Assembly (NCBI GenBank): GCA_043228905.1
Contig: JBHGNT010000014.1
Coordinates: 3,720,001-3,784,000, forward strand
Length of the DNA: 64,000 nt
Source: Azolla caroliniana
Lineage: Eukaryota; Polypodiophyta
Direction of reading: 5' to 3'
Made by a program: the position numbers and the translations under genes. How positions within the stretch are numbered: the first letter of the stretch is position 1; each line of letters begins with the position of its first letter. Shown one piece after another: positions 28,624-39,927 of this stretch. The notes beneath the pieces were generated by a model. That model saw only the letters and a list, made by a program, of their open reading frames with translations, was not told the DNA's origin and made no database searches.

Positions 28624-30001
28624 ACGTTGAGGCAAGACCCCGAGGCCTTTGACTAGAGGATATCAAATTCGTGTATTTATGTACTAAGAATTAACCAAAA
28701 TGAGAAAGATTCACAAATTTCATTAATAAAGGGAAAGAAAGATTACAATCAATCTCAAGATTGAGATTACAAAAAGCTTAGTAAATGGAGATTACTAGAG
28801 TAATAGATAAGAGGAAATTAAGATATGAATTCTATAGAAAATTAGGGTTTGTGGCTTTGATAAGAGATTATGGTTTTATGAGTTGAATAGCTTCCGTATG
28901 GAAATTTAGGGTTATGAGTAAGATATGGCTTCCGTAAGGAAATTAGGGTTTACTTGAGAGATATGTCTTCGATAAGATAGGGGAGCTAAGAAGGAAAAGA
29001 AAAAAAATATAATATGGACAGAGTATATCAGTATAGGAAAAAAAATGGAATATATATGGAGTTTTCCCTTGATCATCTACATGTCCACTTTTGGTTGCAT
29101 GGCCTCTACTTTTAGTTGCATCTATTTTTTAGTTGCATGGCTTTTTCTTTTAGTTGCATGCAACCGTCCACATGACCTTTATTTTTTGCATGCACTCCAA
29201 CTTTAGTTGCTTGCATCCACATGGCCTTTACTTTAGTTCTCTTCACTTTACTTTAGTTTGTTGCATGATCCAATCTTCCGTCCGTCCGCGTCCAACCTCG
29301 TCCGATAGCCGGTTCTGCTCGATCGCCGAATCCCTCGCCGGTCGGTTCCATTTTGCTTGCCGACCTATTCCGATTTGATTGCCGACCGGTTCCGGTTTCT
29401 TGCCGGTTCACGGTTCCCGTTCCCGTTCTGGTTTGCTTACCAACCGATTCCGGTTCCATTTTGCTTGCCGGTTACGATTCCAATTCCGGTTTTGCTTACC
29501 GGCCGGTTTTCGTATTTCCATACAGGCCGGTTTCCGTATTCTGGTTTTGCATACCGACCGGTTTCCGGATTTGCATACCGGCCGGTTTTCGGATTTGCTT
29601 ACCAGCCGGTTTCCTGTTTGCATACCGGCCGGTTTCCGGATTTGCTTACCGGCTGGTTTCTGGATTTTGGGAACTTGGCCACCATCATCCATCAAGACAA
29701 AGTGGCCAAAGTGCTCTTAGCGCAAATGATAAATGAGGGAGCTCAAGGTGCTTATATAGTCAGGGCCTTAAGTTTTCTATCTATGTGGGATAGTTCTAAT
29801 TTCTCTATCTTCTCAAACTTCATTTTCACATAACTTGATATGTATTTCTCCATTTTGTATATAGTAAATACGTTTTGAAGCTCTTGAGTATATCCATCTT
29901 TCTATAGTAAGCTACTAATCTAATCTATAATAATTATTTCATTATTTTTTTACATAGTGTGTGAAGATTCTGGTCTCTGCTCCTTTGCCGACCGGGTAAC
30001 A
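28624..30001 (-). repeat. LTR-like segment at the 3' end of E2
   Basis: Read on the minus strand it begins TGTTACCCGGTCGGCAAAGG, nearly the same first ~35 bases as the E2 5' LTR, but then diverges and is three times longer (about 1.38 kb against 447 bp). It contains a CCGG-rich minisatellite and an AT-rich part. It may be the LTR of a related element joined to E2 by recombination. Confidence 0.45.
29330..29680. repeat. GCCGGT-rich minisatellite
   Basis: About a dozen diverged 20-35-bp units built on TTGCTTACCGGCCGGTTTC. It is open in several frames only because of its composition, and no protein is inferred. Confidence 0.8.
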
Positions 30002-30054
30002 CATGGCACGCCTGTGGGACAGTACCTTGTACGTCGAATCCCACTATCGGGCCC

Positions 30055-33000
30055 TTAGCCTTCATCCAAGATGTCTAGAATACTCTATTCCAGGGTATCC
30101 AATGGTTGTTCGGAATTCGGTTGTTGTTGCTGCTATTGTGGTTGTTGTTGTTGTTGTTGCTGCGGTGGCTGCGGCTCCTCCGACTGTTGCTCTTGAGCGG
30201 GCGTATGTTCGGCTCCCGGTACCGACAGTTGTAGCGGTGATTCCTCCATTAGCTACTCCGCCAGATTTGACTCCGGTTGACTCGTCCTGGCCTTGTCTCC
30301 GTCCGGTCCTTGCTCCGATGAGGGCTCCTCATCGCTGAGGTTGACGGTCGCCGCCTGCTTTGATTCTTCTCTTCGTAGCCTGGTCTGCTCATAGCTCTCA
30401 AACTAGATTTGAGCATCCAGTCGATCATCATCTAGCTGGGCTACAAGTTGTCGGACCACTGCTGCCTGCTCCTCCACCAGAGTTACAAAATCTTCGGCTA
30501 ACTCCTCTCTGACGGCGGTGAAGTCCTCCTTTGTTAGCATGTAGCAGTCGTCACCATCCTTCTGCCGGTTTTCCACGTCCGCCCGTAGCAACCGGAGCTC
30601 GGCTGTGTGCTTTGCCCATTTGTCCCACCATTTCTTAGAGCTTTCGTCAATCAAGCGTTTGGTTTTGTTCCTCCATGCCTGGACAATGAACTGGATCCGC
30701 TCCAATCCCATTTTTTATTTGTCCTCCACGGCTTGCCGTTCGTCCTTCAACTGCTTGATGAGTGCCACCGTATCCACCTCCTACTCCCGGTAATGTGACA
30801 GTTGGATTTGATAAGTGTTCTGCAGCCTTTGCAAGATCATCGTCGCTCTTTCCTTCTCTTCCTAATGTTGCTTATGCAGCTCCATCCGTTCTTGCGCGAC
30901 TTCCTCCAGCAGCGTGGTTCTTTCAGCCCGTTCCTCCGCCTGTGCCGTCTCAACCCGATGTACCTCCTGCCGGAGCTCTACCATCTTCTCCTCTTGTTTC
31001 TTATGCTCCATATCCAGGTGCTTGTAGTCCCGGTGTAGGTGCTCAAAATCATCGGTTTTCTGCTTCAACTTTTGGTTGACTTGTCGGCGAGCGCGGTCTT
31101 CCCGGTCCTTTTACAGACGGAGTTCTTCTTTCAGCCTTTTGATCTCTGTTTCCGCCATTCGTCGTAGCTTCTCCTTTTCTTATAGCGCCTTCTCTTTCTC
31201 CTCCTTCAGCCGGTCGTAGGCCTGATGTCCTTTCCGCAAATTCTCTTCTGCCTAGCGGAGGTTCTCAGCAGCCTTTCGTTGCTCTTCTTCTGCCGCTTTC
31301 TTCAAGTCCCGCTCTCGGGTGCGTAATGCTTCCTATGTGGCCAGTTCCTCTCTTAAGTCAGCAAGCTTTTTTGTTTGCGCCGCCACTATCTCCGGGACTA
31401 TTTCCGTCTCCGGGGTCTTATTGCTATGTACAGGTGTCGGTGCTTCTTTATTTTGTACATCAACTGGGGTCACAAGTGCTTGGAGCTGTGGTCCGGTTAA
31501 GGCCATTTTGGCCAATTCTTTTGTGGCCAGGTCCAAGTCTTGTTCTAGGCTCTGGATCCTTGACCGGGCCGTCTCTAGTTCTCCGGTTGTGACGAGCAAC
31601 CGGTCCATCTGCGCTTTCTCTTCCGCCTCTATGTAGTGTACCACTCCGGCAATCTGTTCTCCAATCCACCGGAGACATTGCTTGTCGGTGCCCTATTGTT
31701 GCGTCTACTCAGAGGGTTGGTTGTTGGTGTCGCTGGCCAGTGGTCGGTTTTGTCCAGTTGCGTCGAGCTGCAACTCTGGCTCTTGTTGGTGACCATTTTG
31801 CCGTTCTGGTTGCGGCTCCATTGGCCGCTCCGCCTCTGAATGCTCTTGGCTTGCCGGTGGGGTCGGCAATTGTACTTCCGGCGCTTGCATATCGGGTCTT
31901 GCCGTATCCTGACCCATCGGTAGAGGTTGTTGTGCAGGGGGCTCTCTGGCCGATTTTGTCCGAACCGGTTCCGGTTCCATCCTTGGTGCAAGCTGCTCAG
32001 GGCGGGGTACAGGCATTCCATCCTTCTTTGGGTCCGAACGCTCCCCGGCATGTTCGGAGGTGCTTGCCTTCTGGCGCCGTTGGAGGTGCTCTAACAGTTC
32101 CTCCTCTGTTTCCTCCTCTTGAGTCCCGATGTTGATTTTCGCTGCCAAGGGGTCCGACGCTTGTTGAACCAGTCGGCTAAGCCTAATCTTGATTGGCCGC
32201 ACTGGTGGCTCCTCCTGCATTTCCGCCTACCGCTTCTTGTTGGCGCGCTCCTTTGCCGCCTGGTCCGTGTCGGCCACCCTCCCTTTGGTTGCCTTAGACG
32301 CCAACAACTGTTGCCGTTTAGAGGCTGTTTTCGGGGTGCCTTCGGTTGTTCTTCCCCGCTTCGTGGTCTTGACGGGCTCGATAGGTGGCACCAATAGAGT
32401 GAGCCATTGCGCCACCGCCGTCCATATCTTCCGACCCTCTTTGCCTCTGACTAAGTCGATGGCCGCACAGAGGCCATCCGCAATCAGTACCGCCCAATCC
32501 ACCTTCACGCCTTCATATGTGGCTATGATTAAGCCGGCCCAGTTCTGGGGCATGCAGGGGGGTCGAGGGTATACATGTCCGAATTCATGGAGCACCCGGG
32601 CAATCTCTCGAAAGAGAGGATCTTCGCCGCCCTGTGTCTGGTAGGCCTTGCTTGCTACAGAGTATTCCCCAAAGTATTTTCGGAGTTGTTCCGGGGTAGG
32701 ATTGTCGATAGTGAAGATTCCCCCTTCCGGAAGGCCAATCAACGCATGGATGGCCTCCTCAGTAATCATCTCCTTGTCGATTTCTTTGACTATCTTCTCC
32801 GCCTCCCGGTGGGGTGGCGCCTCCATGATGGTGAGGAAACCCTCTAAGCCGTGTTGCCTTAGCCACTTCTTGGCTGCTTCAGAGAGTGCTTGGCAGTCCA
32901 TGGCTTCGTCGAGGTCGGTGAGCGCTGGTGAGGGTTGTGTGTGAGGAGTCTCTGTGTGCGTGGGTTTGCGTCTGCTGATCTTCAATTGCCTGTCTGCATT

Positions 33001-33060
33001 TGTGCTCCTTTGTTTGTGAAATGTGAGGGTTTCTATGTGGCGGGGGTCTTCTTGCTGCAT
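30055..33060 (-). pseudogene. E2 accessory reading frame downstream of pol (unknown protein)
   Basis: One minus-strand frame of 1002 codons from ATG 33058-33060 to TAA 30055-30057, with no frameshift but 14 in-frame stops. The N-terminal ~270 residues are globular (MDCQALSEAAKKWLRQHGLE, then the VDWAVLIADGLCAAID and IWTAVAQWLTLLVPP segments), with a basic stretch KTTKRGRTTEGTPKTASKR. A Pro/Gln/Glu-rich linker (about 280-450), a long heptad-like coiled coil rich in Glu, Gln, Lys and Arg (about 470-880) and a poly-Gln-containing tail follow. Gypsy elements of the Tat/Athila group can carry an extra frame after pol, so position and strand suit a retrotransposon accessory protein. The family is not recognised. 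The stops are at 32227, 31705, 31693, 31333, 31252, 31180, 31111, 30862, 30781, 30715, 30403, 30253, 30133 and 30085 (lowest base): 11 TAG and 3 TAA. Confidence 0.75.
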
Positions 33061-33316
33061 GTTGGTGCCTGTTTATTTTTTCATTACCCGCGCATGTGCA
33101 CGTCATGTACTAAAATAGAATGGCGTGCCATGTGGCGGCGGTTTAATACCCTATTAATAGCCCACTACGTACCTTTTCAAAGTGCCTTTTCACTCCTTCT
33201 TTTTGCATGTGTCCATTCACCCCTCGCCCTTGCATGATTTACTATGATTTGATTTGATTTGATTTCTTTTTTACTTTTTCTTTTTTTTTCTTTTTTTTTT
33301 TTGATAAATGGTTTTG
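33061..33316. other. Spacer between E2 pol and accessory frame
   Basis: No coding signal. Contains T/C-rich runs and short GATTT repeats (33240-33305). It could hold a splice acceptor or internal promoter for the accessory frame, but none can be identified. Confidence 0.4.
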
Positions 33317-36300
33317 CTAATTAGCAACTGGACCCCTATCCGGATTATGATCCTTGCCGGACGCTAGACTGCTTGCCGGCGCTTCCAACTTACCGGTGTC
33401 CGGTTCTGTGTCGCCCTTCACTTGTTCAAATGGGTTTCTTGGCATGGGTCCATTGTATGGTTTGAGTCGGAACCCGTTGACCCATTTACCCATAACCTCG
33501 CCGGCGAGTGTCCCTAATTGGTAGGAACCGTTGAACTCTCGCGTAATCCAGTATGGTCCGATCCACCGAAACCGTAGCTTTCCTGGCATCTTACCCATCC
33601 GGGTCTGGAACACGAGTATCGTCTTACCGATGCCGAACATCTTTTCATTCCCTTTTCAGTGACGATCCACGAACGCCTTCCTTCGCCGCTGCTCTAGTTC
33701 TAGGTGCATGATGCTGGCTAGCCGGTGTTCTTCCAATTCACACAACGCATTCAACCGGATAGCTTCTGATTCCTTCTCATTTAGGCGTTCCCGAATCTGT
33801 ATTCGTAAACTCGGGACCTGGAACTCTATCGGCATCACTGCTTCTAATCTGAATGCTAAGCGGAACGGTGTTGTGCGGATACTTGTTTTATATGCCGTTC
33901 GGTAGGCCCAAAGTGCACTGTGCAGCTTTGTATCCCAATCCGTTCGGTTCTCATTGACGAATTTCCGCAGGATATTCTGTAGTGTTTTATTTGTTGACTC
34001 TGCTAATCCGTTGGCTTGCGGATAATAGGGAGTGCTTCGTTTGTGCACCACCGCATAAAATGTCATCAAACTTTCCACTACTTGCCCTAAGAAGTGCCCA
34101 CCTTGGTCACTTATGAGCTCTATCGGACATCCATATTGGCACCAGATGCATTCATATAAAAATTTTGTCGTGGATGCCGCGGTGTTGTCGCGTAGTGCTT
34201 TCGCTTCCACCCATTTCGTGCAGTAATCCGTAGCGACGATCACGTACCGGTTGCCGGTTCTCATTGCCGGTGGTTTGAACGAACCGACAAAATCTAGCCC
34301 CCATTTCTGAAATGGTTCTACTGGTAGCACGGGTTGGTGAGGCATTCTAGCTTGTTCGGTTGGTTGCCCCATTCGTTGACATAGGTCACATTCTTTAGCG
34401 TACCAAACTGCATCTTTCAATGTTGTAGGCCACCATAGTCCACTCTGCCATATTTTCCTTGCCGTAGCGTCTCCGGCATAATGTCCTCCGGCCACGCCGC
34501 AGTGTGCCTCGCGCAATATTACTTCCTTTTCGTCACTGTGCACTGCACGTCGCCATATGCCATCTGCGCCTTTGTGGTACAGTGTGTCCTGCAATAGACA
34601 GAAGTGTCGGCTTTGAACTGCTAAGCGTTTCCTTTCGTCTCTGTTCATCTCCTCCGGAGGTAAACCGGTGCTCAGAAATTGGTGCATATTGGTGAGCCAC
34701 TTGTCTTCCTCTGCGACTGAACTGTCCGTTGTCGTTTCTGTTGTGACTCTAAACAGCTCTGCATCCGGAAAGTCGTCTGGGACTCCGTCACCGGTTTCGC
34801 CGGAATCTAGCCGGCTTAAATAGTTCGCTACCGCATGTTGTATGCCAGGTCGGTGGAATATCTCGAACTCGAATTCTTGCAGTAGTAATGTCCACTGGGC
34901 TAGCTTACCGGTGAGTGATGCTTTGGACACCAAATAGAGGAGCGCCGAATGATCTACGTGAAAGGAAAATTTCCTTCCCAACAAATAGTGTCTAAACTTG
35001 GTGACACTGTAGATCATTCCCAAAGCCTCCCTTTCCGTCGTGGAATAATTACATTCCGCTTGGGACAACTTCCGGTTGGCATAATAGACTGGTCGGTACC
35101 ATTTTGGTTCTGTCAGTTGCATCAGTGCGCTCCTGATTGCAATGTCGGACGCGTCAATGAACACATGGAACTCTTTGGACCAATCCGAAGGTTGCACCAC
35201 CGGCGCTTGTGACAACAGTACTTTTAGTGCCCGATAAGCCTGGTCTTCTGTGTACGTCCATCGGAACGGTGTCCGATGTACTACGGCATGCAATGGTGTA
35301 GCCAGGTCTGCCAGATACCAGAGCATTCGACTATGCCACCAAATTTGTCTTAAGAACCGGCTTAGTGCCTTTGCCGTGGCTGGTGTCGATGCCTCCATGA
35401 TTGCTTTTACTTTGTCCGGATCTACTGCGATATCGTCCTTGCTGACTATGTGGCCCAGTAACGCTCTGTTGGTTACTCCGAACACGCATTTTGCTGGGTT
35501 CAGGCTTAGTCGGTAAACCCTACATTTTTCTAGGCATAATCGGAGGTGTTGAAGGTGATCCCCTTCCTGGCTATAAACAGTGAAGTCATCCAAAAATACC
35601 TGCGTGAATGCCGGAATGAATTCCCCGAAAATTTCCATGATGATCCGTTGGAAGGTTGTCGGTGCCGTTTTCAGTCCGAACATCATCACTACGGCAACAA
35701 AGACTCCCCATTCGGTGACAAAAGCGGTTTTCTCCTGGTCGGCGGGGTGCATCCGAATCTGATTATAGCCGCTAAAACTATCCAGAAAACTGTACACCTT
35801 ATGACCGGCGACTGCATCCAGGACTCCATCCGTGAATGGAAGTGGGAAGGCGTCTGTTACCGTAGCCGCATTCAATTTCCGGTAGTCAACGCACACTCTG
35901 ATCTTACCGTTCTTTTTGGGTACTACCACTATCGGGCTGAGCCATATGGCTTTCTTTACCGGTCAGATGAAGCCCACTCTCAGCAACTTGTCGATTTCTT
36001 CTTTGACCTTTGCTGTGTAATTTGGGTTCATCCAGTAACGTCGTTGCGCTACTGGTTTGGCGTCTTTGCTCAGATGTATCTGGTGTTGATATAACTGAGG
36101 ATCGAGTCCCGACATGTCTTTGTAGGACCAGGCGAACACATCACGAAATTCTTTTAGGAGTGTGATCATTGTCATTTTGTTGTCCGAAGTCATTTCCTTG
36201 GCGATGTGCACCGGTCTTGTGTCCTCTGTGGTACCTAGGTTTACCTCTTCTAGTTGGGATGCTTTCACACGCTGTGATACTGCCATTTCTTTTTCCAGTG

Positions 36301-36478
36301 CCTCCTGTGCTTGCCATAATTCCCGGATTGCCTCTTTATCCGGTTCCTCGTCGGTCCCGTCCGGTCGCAGTAGGTACGGTGATACTACTTCGACTACATC
36401 AATCTCGAACAGAGGTACGATCTTCGGATTTTCCTGTAAGTATTGATCGACCTCTTCGTCCGCCAATCCTTCCAGCAT
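33317..36478 (-). pseudogene. E2 reverse transcriptase-RNase H-integrase
   Basis: One continuous frame interrupted only by TGA at 35963-35965 and 33656-33658, both at sites where CGA (Arg) would fit. Reverse transcriptase: the WLSPIVVVPKKNGKI start, a catalytic FLDDFTVYS and a SLNPAKCVFG segment. RNase H: FIDASDIAI and FHVDHSALLYLV. Integrase: H2C2 (HCGVAGGHY, CDLCQR), D (WGLDFVGS), D (ISDQGGHF) and E (GLAESTNK) all present, then the C-terminal module RWIGPYWITREF. The end reads GPVAN before a stop at 33317. Apart from the two nonsense codons the pol looks functional. Confidence 0.9.
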
Positions 36479-37963
36479 GTTAACACATTCCGCATATAGC
36501 AGCGTTGATTCATTGCCGGTACCGGATCGTGGTTGAGTCGGTACTCATACTTTCGCTTTTCCACGCCGGAACGTAATTATGTTCTTCCTCCAGTTTTGCT
36601 TTATGTGTGCCGTTTTTAACTAGGGCCGTCCCAACAATAGTGGGTAAGCTCCCTGAGCTTGTAGCTGGAGAACTACTGCGGAAATGCGAAATGTGTGACC
36701 CCCGATGGTCACTTCCAGATCGCGTATTAATCCGGTCGGCCGTACTGAGCTAGTGATCGCCATCCGAAGCCAAGACGGACACAGTTCCCAGTCCTAGATT
36801 CCTAGCGTGTTACACGTTCGGAGGCTGATCACGTTCACGCCGGATCCTCCATCGATAATCGTGTCAGGTAGCTCTTTTCCCTTCACGATGGTTGTGATTG
36901 CTAGACTGCTTGTGTCCACCACTGCCAGTCCTTCCTCTGGATTTGAAAAGAATGCCGGAGTCGGTGGTGTGTCAGATGCCGTCCTTCTGGTCTTCAGTCC
37001 TTCCGTGAACCGTGGTACCAGTTGCAATAGCCGTCCTAACGGCAGCATGATTTGGCATTCTTGTAACACCTGCCATGTTGGGTTTTCAGGTTGCCCCAGG
37101 CCGGTGAACTCTTCGGCATTCTCCTTTTGTTGTTCGAGCTCAGCCGCATTCCGTTCATTTGCCTTCTTCACCCATTCGGTTGCCTGCTTCCGGATGGCTT
37201 CTTGAGTTTCCCACTCCGTGGCTTTGCCTTTTGATCTTGTAGTGACTTGTTGTATGTCCGCAACTTCCGCGGCTACCATGTTCACCGTCGGTCGTTTGTC
37301 GTAGCTCTTCACCGGACATTGATTACTATAGTGACCCTCTTGCCGGCAATAATAGCAGTACGGCTTCCGAGCGTTGCTAGATTCAACGTGTGTGCTTGGT
37401 GGCGGACCAGGGGCAAGTGCTTGGTTTTGGTCTGGTTGGCTGCTCGGAGCGCCCTTTTCCGGTTCTCGTGGATGACCCCCCTTTTTGTTGAAATGACGTT
37501 TCTTATTGAAATTCTTTTTGTTGCGGTATCCTTGTCGGGGCTGGTCTTCATCCTTGCCATAGTCGTCCCGTCGGTGGTTGTAACCAGGGGAATGATCCCA
37601 GTTATATCTTTCATACCGTCCATTATAGTCCCAGTATCTATCCTGTCTATCATACTGGTCATACGCGTCTCTTCGGTCGCTATACCGGACATCTTGTGCC
37701 GGCCGGTAGCGCTCCTCTCGCCACCAACGTTCTTCTTCTTCCTCCCGGTTGCTCCGTGGTTCAATTTGCCGGACCGGTGGTGCTTGTCGATTTAACAAGT
37801 TATACTCACATCGTTCCATTGTGTGACTTCTGGAGTGGCTGAGCTGACTGTGTATCCACTGGAACCGGATGACAAACTATTGGATGTTCTCTGTTGGTTC
37901 CTGCCGGATACTGTAAAATAAGTCGACCATTTCCCACTGGCCATCTCCTTGTGGAAGAAATGC
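36479..37963 (-). pseudogene. E2 gag C-terminus, zinc knuckle and protease
   Basis: Same frame as pol. It carries gag capsid sequence (WEMVDLFYSIRQ and FVIRFQWIHSQ), an Arg/Tyr-rich region, a CCHC knuckle CYYCRQEGHYSNQC (about 37,310-37,355) and a retropepsin-type domain with IIDGGSGVNVIS, where Gly replaces Thr of the usual DTG, as in some Tat-type elements. Nonsense codons: TAG 37877-37879, TAG 36794-36796, TAG 36620-36622 (a Trp position by context) and TGA 36545-36547. Confidence 0.8.
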
Positions 37964-38844
37964 AAGAATTTTGCCTTTAATGTTTCAAACGTGGGGATGG
38001 TGCTGGGATCCTATGTTCGGTGCCATCTGGCGGCCGGTCCCTCCAAGGTCATGCCGAACTCTGCCCGTTTTGAGCGTTCCTCTTCGACTGCATTTAAGCG
38101 TTGGGACACATGGTTCGCTTCCCAGGTCTGCTGAAACGCATGGACGTGGGCTTCCGTGTCCAGATCACCGCAGTATCTGGGATATTGGAACGACATATCG
38201 TTGTCCGGTGTCGGTACACGGGCTGGTGGTGTCGGTGGTCGTTCCTCCTCCAGTGGTGTCAGAGGTTTTCCCCAGTCTTCTATCGCCGTCGGAGGTCTTT
38301 CCTGCTCCTCTTGTGGTGTCAGAGGCTTCTCCTCCTCAACTTCTAGTGTCGAAGGTCTCTCGTCGTCGACTTTTGGTTCCGGAGTGTGGTCAACTTCTGG
38401 TACCGGAGTTTCCAGCCTTGTCGATTCGGGTTCTGGTGTCGGCAAAGTATCTGACTCCTCGTCCTCTAGTCTACCTAGGGTGTCGTTACTGCTGCGGTAG
38501 TTCGTCTGCGCGTTATATTCCCCGTCCAAACCTGATTCAAATGCCAAAAATGCTTCGGATTCGCCTTCCCCCGTTGCCAATGCCCGGAGAAGGGATTCTC
38601 GTTCCCGGAGGCTGCTTAGGCTGCTTCCTTCGTCCGGGTAGGCGTTTTGTGGTAGCCGAAGTGATTCCTTGGCCACTCTTCGGATCACTTTCGAAAATGA
38701 GCGATCCGCTCTGATTTCTTCTGCCACTTGCTGGAAAGCCTCTCGCTTCCTCAGTCGTTCAGCAAGTCGCCTTGCTCGCTCCGTAACCGGGTCGTTCATT
38801 GGTCGCGTCATCCATTCCCGTCGTTGTTCGTTGCGATTGTGCAA
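37964..38844 (-). pseudogene. E2 gag N-terminal region
   Basis: Starts close to the primer site, with ATG in MTRPMNDPVTERARRLAERL as a likely start. The protein is charged, followed by a Pro/Glu/Thr-rich repeat segment (ERPPT and EEEKPLTP types) and the capsid start (FQQTWEANHVSQRLNAVEEE). A TAG at 38011-38013 and a one-base frameshift near 37,964 disconnect it from the rest of gag. Confidence 0.75.
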
Positions 38845-38866
38845 GAATTGTGGTCGCCAAAAACTG

Positions 38867-39313
38867 TGTTAATCGTTAGGGCTGGACAATGGCCTAACAC
38901 AGGGTGTCTCCGGAAGACACTTCACCAAAGGGTGTTACGGCGAGATAACTTAAGACACAACGATTACTTCGACTTAATTAGCTACTTAGCAATAAGGCAT
39001 ACACTTAATACACGCGTAAGATATAACAATTAATTCAGAACGGTAATCAATACGTGAAGATAAAACAACAAGCTTATATTAATTCTCCGTTAAAGTTATA
39101 CATTGTAACCGAGCCTTTATATAGGTCACCGGTGCTGCGTACAAAACGGTGCCAACCGGCACCTGTTTGGAATCGGTCCGGATCCGGATCAGCATACCGA
39201 TTCCGGTCCGTCCGTTCACTACATAATTATAATCTAATCTACTTAATTAAATATATTCCGAATAACCATCCCTTTCACATTCTGCTCTCTGCTCCTTTGT
39301 CGTCCAGGTAACA
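38867..39313 (-). repeat. 5' LTR of E2 (447 bp)
   Basis: Plus strand TGTTAATCG to CAGGTAACA, with a TATA box on the minus strand (CTATATAAAGG, about 39116-39126). The primer site follows on the minus strand, beginning TGGCGACCACAATT (about 38846-38859). Confidence 0.75.
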
Positions 39314-39903
39314 TGTATATTCGTCGAAGGCTGAATCTTCGTCGAAGGTTGAATCTTCATCAAAGGCTGAATTTTCGTTGAAGGTTGTTCTTTCGACGAA
39401 CTTTGGGTCCTCGTCAAAGGTTGAATCTTCGTTGAAGGTTGTTCTTTCGACGAACTTTGCATGGGAAATTCAAACTTTTTGGTGCCAACGGTCGTTTCGT
39501 GACCTGTGGAGTGATCGTAGCCGTGAGACTCACGGTGATTATGCTTGCCCTATAACGGCCCAATCTCCACAATGTTTAATGTTAACCGAGCGAATGAACA
39601 AAAAAATGACTTAATTAAACTATGGAATAATGAGAAAAAAATAGAAAATGGACTTAATTAAACTACGAAATGATGAGAAAAAACAGAAAATGGACTTAAT
39701 TAAACTATGAAATGATGAGAAAAACAGAAAATGGACTTAATTAAACTATGAAATGATGAGAAAAAACAGAAAATGGACTTAATTAAACTATGAAATAATG
39801 AGAAAAACAGAAAATGGTGGTTCTCTTGCGATTTCTTCCTTCGTTGAGTGGTTTGCCTCCGAGTTTTTGACTACTCGAAAATAGGCTTCAAGTGTCGGTC
39901 GTA
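39314..39903 (-). repeat. E1 leader with two tandem repeat blocks
   Basis: 39318-39462 has repeats of a TTCGTCGAAGGYTGAATC type. On the minus strand they encode a repetitive Ser/Thr/Lys/Gln peptide (SSKEQPSTKIQP), possibly the start of E1 gag. 39603-39815 holds about five copies of a 42-bp AT-rich unit (core GACTTAATTAAACTATGAAA). No other coding signal is present. Confidence 0.75.
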
Positions 39904-39923
39904 TCCCTGGCAACGACGCCAAA
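39904..39923 (-). other. Primer binding site of E1 (tRNA-Asp-like)
   Basis: The minus strand reads TTTGGCGTCGTTGCCAGGGA, four bases from the LTR. It differs by two bases from the complement of the plant tRNA-Asp 3' end used by several Athila/Tat-type gypsy elements. Confidence 0.75.
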
Positions 39924-39927
39924 TAGA

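Larger units (their letters stand above)
28624..39313 (-). mobile_element. Ty3/gypsy element E2 with 3' accessory reading frame
   Basis: A minus-strand gypsy element nested in E1. Its 5' LTR is 38867-39313 (TGTTAATC to GGTAACA on the plus strand), followed by gag, CCHC knuckle, protease, reverse transcriptase, RNase H and integrase down to 33317, a 256-bp spacer, a ~1,000-codon accessory frame (33060-30055) and an LTR-like segment ending GGTAACA at 30001. The two LTRs share only their outermost ~35 bp, so the left boundary (about 28,624) and the assignment of that LTR are tentative. No target duplication could be confirmed. Confidence 0.7.

Noticed and set aside
29353-29833. Overlapping open frames of 113-158 codons in three phases
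   Set aside because: They are produced by the GCCGGT-type minisatellite, which lacks stops in several frames. The peptides are low-complexity repeats.
30055-33060. Alternative genetic code (UAR read as Gln)
   Set aside because: The PPR gene ends in TAG and the IDM1-like gene in TAA at natural ends, copia ends use TGA, and E2 pol stops include TGA at Arg sites. Mutation of methylated cytosines explains the pattern better.
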